Shown piece by piece: positions 61,697 to 64,000 of a stretch of DNA of 64,000 nucleotides. The DNA is taken from positions 62,001 through 126,000 of the forward strand of contig CAVYVA010000001.1 of the NCBI GenBank assembly GCA_963771835.1, given 5' to 3'. A program made the translations under genes and the position numbers. This DNA comes from CAVQCJ01 sp963771835. GTDB lineage: Bacteria > Actinomycetota > Actinomycetes > Prado026. Position 1 is the stretch's first letter, and each line of letters begins with the position of its first letter. A model generated the notes under the pieces. It had not been told where the DNA came from, made no database searches, and saw only the letters and a list, made by a program, of their open reading frames with translations.

Positions 61697-63376
61697 TCAG
61701 GTCGTCGGCAGCGGGTCTTTCGCCGGCCAGGACGGTTCCACCGGGTAGGCCGTGGACGGCTTGGCCTCCTCGAGCAGGACCGCTCGGGTGCGACGTGAGC
61801 CGAGCAGCAGGGCGACCACGACGGCCACCGAGATGAGCGTGACCGGGCCGTCCGCCAGGAAGATGTTGGTCGGGACGGTCGAGCCGGCGTTGGCCACGGC
61901 GAACACGGTGAACCCCACGCTGGCCAGGACGGCGGCCCGGGTCCCGTTGCGGGTGAGGCCGGCGCCGGCCAGCACGACGAGCCCCCAGAGCAGGTACCAC
62001 GTCTGCATGACGGGCCCGAGCAGCACCAGGGTCAGCAGCGACAGGCCCAGGCCGCGAGCGGGGGAGCGCCGGTGCCCGGTCAGCACCAGCCAGGTCACCA
62101 CCGCGAAGGTGAGCACGGCGCCGATGTCGCGCCAGGCGTCCACCGCGCCGTCGACGCGGTACCCGAGCCCCACCGCGTCCAGCAGGTTGCCCGTGGTCAT
62201 GCCCAGCGCTGTCGTCGGGGACAGCCAGGTGCGGACCTGACCGGGGGTGCCGAGTGTCGACAGCCACCCGAAGCTCAGCCCGGTGACCAGGTCCAGGACC
62301 ACGAACACGCCGAGGGCGATCGCGGCAGAGGCCACCCAGGCCCGGACGCGTCGCCAGAACGTGGACGACGGGCCGGCCCAGGCGATCCCGACGAACGGCA
62401 GGCCGAGCAGCGCCGGCGCCTTCACCGCCCCGGCCAGTGAGACCAGCACCAGCGCGGCGATCGGCCGCTTCTCCATCGCCAGCGCGATCCCGGCGATCAG
62501 CAGCCCGACCATCAGGGCGTCGTTGTGGGCCGCGGAGACGAAGTGCAGGAAGATCAGCGGGTTGAGCAGGCCGATCCAGATGGCCTTCGCCTCGTCGACT
62601 CCGCAGGCGCGGGCCAGTCGCGGCAGGTAGATGGCGATGAGCACGACGCCGACGATCGCCAGCAGCCGGAACAGCAGCAGCGAGGGCACCGCGGCCGCGC
62701 CGGTGAGGTGGTAGACCCCCGAGGACAGCCCCAGCCACAGCGGCCCGTACGGCGCCGGCGAGGTCTTCCAGATCCAGTCGGCGCCGTCGGTGAAGTACGT
62801 GTCGAAGACGCCGGTGCCGTAGACGTACGGGTCGAGGCCGTGCGGCAGCAGCCGGCTCTGCGCGATGTAGCTGTAGACGTCGCGGCTGAACAGCACCGGT
62901 GCCAGCGCCAGCGGCAGGCCCCACCACAGCGCGAGCCGGTTCAGCAGCCGCCCGTTGGTGACATGCCTGGTGCGGATCGTGTGGCCCAGCCGCAGCCACG
63001 CCTGCATGAGCAGGGCGACCCCGACGATCACGACGAGCTTGCCGATCAGCGTGTAGCCCGGGTTGGAGCGGATGGTGCCCAGCACGGGCAGCGTGCCGAT
63101 CCCCGACGCCAGCGACACCCACCCGGAGGCGAACGCGCCGAGCGCGATGAGGACCGACCCGGCCAGGCCCGACCAGGCGAACTGCCGCAGCAGGTCGGAG
63201 GCGTCCTCGACCGCGATGGGCCGGTCGTCACGGGGGGTCGCGGACGCAGCGCGGTCCGGCACCACGATCACCCGGTCGTCGTCGTCGCGGGCGAGGTCCG
63301 CCCGGTCGTCCGTCCCCTTGTGCGGCTGGTCGTCGGCCCCGGTCCGGCGCCGATGGCGGCGGACGGGCAAGGTCAC
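61697..63376 (-). CDS. Alpha-1,6-mannosyltransferase (MptA/MptB-like GT-C)
   Basis: A 559-residue membrane glycosyltransferase with about 12 helices. The catalytic acidic loop FSRDVYSYIAQSRLLPHG and the TSPAPYGPLWL region are typical of MptA/MptB, which extend lipomannan with polyprenyl-phosphomannose. The cytosolic N-terminus is charged and disordered. GTG 63376 follows TACCCT by 6 nt. MptA also neighbours pknL in mycobacteria. Confidence 0.87.
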   Translation of the reverse strand: MTLPVRRHRRRTGADDQPHKGTDDRADLARDDDDRVIVVPDRAASATPRDDRPIAVEDASDLLRQFAWSGLAGSVLIALGAFASGWVSLASGIGTLPVLGTIRSNPGYTLIGKLVVIVGVALLMQAWLRLGHTIRTRHVTNGRLLNRLALWWGLPLALAPVLFSRDVYSYIAQSRLLPHGLDPYVYGTGVFDTYFTDGADWIWKTSPAPYGPLWLGLSSGVYHLTGAAAVPSLLLFRLLAIVGVVLIAIYLPRLARACGVDEAKAIWIGLLNPLIFLHFVSAAHNDALMVGLLIAGIALAMEKRPIAALVLVSLAGAVKAPALLGLPFVGIAWAGPSSTFWRRVRAWVASAAIALGVFVVLDLVTGLSFGWLSTLGTPGQVRTWLSPTTALGMTTGNLLDAVGLGYRVDGAVDAWRDIGAVLTFAVVTWLVLTGHRRSPARGLGLSLLTLVLLGPVMQTWYLLWGLVVLAGAGLTRNGTRAAVLASVGFTVFAVANAGSTVPTNIFLADGPVTLISVAVVVALLLGSRRTRAVLLEEAKPSTAYPVEPSWPAKDPLPTT

Positions 63377-63436
63377 TGGCACAGGGTATCTGCCGGGACC
63401 GTCAGTGGGCACCGGCGATCTCGGCCGCCGGGACGC

Positions 63437-64000
63437 TCACAGCCACGCGCGTGAGCGGTAGGCGCGGTCCGGGCCGGTCACCCGTTCGGCGGCCAGCCGG
63501 CCGCTGAGCAGCACCATCGGGACACCGACCCCGGGGGTGGTCCCGGACCCGGCGAAGACCACGTTCTCGCCCCACAGGTTCCGCGGCCGGAACGGCCCGG
63601 TCTGGGCCGAAGCGTGTGCGCGGCCGCGAACGGGGCGCCGCGCTCCATCCCGCGGGCCTGCCAGTCCAGCGGCGTCGTGACCTGCTCGACCTCGATCGCC
63701 GGCGCCGAAGCCGGCGTAGCCGCGCTGCTCGAGCGTGCGCACCACCTCGTCGCGGTAGCGCGGCGCCCAGCGTGCGCCAGTCGAGGTCCGCGTCGAGGTT
63801 CGGCGTCGGGCACGAGCACGTAGTAGACCTGCCGCCCGTCCGGCGCGAGGGTCGGGTCGGCGCGGGTCGGGTTGGTCACCAGCAGCGACGGGTCGGACAT
63901 CAGCCGGCCCTCGTGCGATGACCTCGTCGAAGACCCGTCGCCAGGCGGCGCCGAAGTGGATGTTGTGGTGCGCGCGTCCGGCCGTACGTGGCCGTGGACC
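63437..64000 (-). CDS. crtI: Phytoene desaturase (CrtI family), C-terminal part, heavily frame-disrupted
   Basis: The end of the enzyme carries the CrtI FAD signature GPFRPRNLWGENVVFAGSGT followed by PGVGVPMVLLSGRLAAER. Upstream pieces in other frames read MSDPSLLVTNPTRADPTLAP and IEVEQVTTPLDWQARG, family hallmarks in the right order. At least four single-base insertions (near 63910, 63808, 63770 and 63705) and one further break near 63610 separate them. The N-terminus lies beyond the window. Confidence 0.85.
   Translation of the reverse strand, partial: GPRPRTAGRAHHNIHFGAAWRRVFDEVIARGPADVRPVAAGDQPDPRRPDPRAGRAAGLLRARARRRTSTRTSTGARWAPRYRDEVVRTLEQRGYAGFGAGDRGRAGHDAAGLAGPRDGARRPVRGRAHASAQTGPFRPRNLWGENVVFAGSGTTPGVGVPMVLLSGRLAAERVTGPDRAYRSRAWL

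Noticed and set aside
1..64000. tRNA, rRNA, CRISPR, phage attachment sites, replication origin
   Set aside because: I looked for T-loop consensus, repeat-spacer periodicity, IS-type transposases, integrases and DnaA-box clusters and saw none I could support.

Overview
The window is a very GC-rich (about 72-73%), gene-dense segment of an Actinomycetota chromosome. Support comes from the cytochrome bcc-aa3 genes, a PimB-type mannosyltransferase, an alpha-1,6-mannosyltransferase, a PASTA kinase beside an Rv2175c-type protein, a SigL/RslA pair, class II DAHP synthase and GTG-rich, often leaderless starts. Genus cannot be assigned from sequence alone. There are no rRNA or tRNA genes, no CRISPR array and no intact mobile element; the only trace of mobile or repetitive DNA is an HNH-nuclease remnant near 46.8 kb.

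Layout. 0-2.5 kb: end of a PfkB sugar/nucleoside kinase, aat, and a TusA/cysteine desulfurase pair. 2.6-11 kb: ctaC-ctaD-ctaF plus an L,D-transpeptidase converge on ctaE-qcrC-qcrA-qcrB. 11-17.3 kb: receiver protein, trpD, Lrp-like domain, a DEDDh exonuclease fused to a GIY-YIG nuclease, and an NYN-domain protein. 17.3-21.1 kb: c-di-AMP (ydaO) riboswitch ahead of an NlpC/P60 wall hydrolase, a metalloprotease-like lipoprotein and a PimB-type mannosyltransferase. 21.1-24.7 kb: Flp pilin, a NarL-type two-component system and a TadZ/CpaE-like ATPase. 24.7-40.4 kb: central and lipid metabolism (FadD, ArsA-like ATPase, glucokinase, PlsC-like acyltransferase, glycerol kinase, a probable PPi-type phosphofructokinase). 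40.5-49.9 kb: an accessory-looking run of VOC, FAD, SDR, peroxiredoxin and SnoaL proteins, a haloperoxidase-like protein and a LuxR regulator. 50-55.5 kb: class II DAHP synthase, Ada/AlkA plus Ogt repair genes, and a class I DAHP synthase behind an aromatic leader-peptide attenuator. 55.7-64 kb: PASTA kinase, Rv2175c homologue, crtYc-crtYd, SigL/anti-SigL, crtB, barstar-like protein, mannosyltransferase and a truncated crtI.

Two general properties matter to any reader. First, at least seventeen genes have a TANNNT -10 hexamer 6-8 nt before the start codon, so leaderless translation is common and fixes many starts. Second, thirteen frame breaks in ten otherwise well-conserved genes, including qcrB and ctaE, plus at least four more in crtI, are each repaired by removing one base. 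They look like single-base insertion errors in the assembly, not real pseudogenes.

The most novel item is a 25-codon leaderless leader peptide (complement 55378..55455) containing Trp-Tyr-Phe-Tyr, followed by a terminator whose 5' arm can alternatively pair with the leader coding sequence, directly upstream of the class I DAHP synthase: a classical ribosome-mediated attenuator sensing all three aromatic amino acids.
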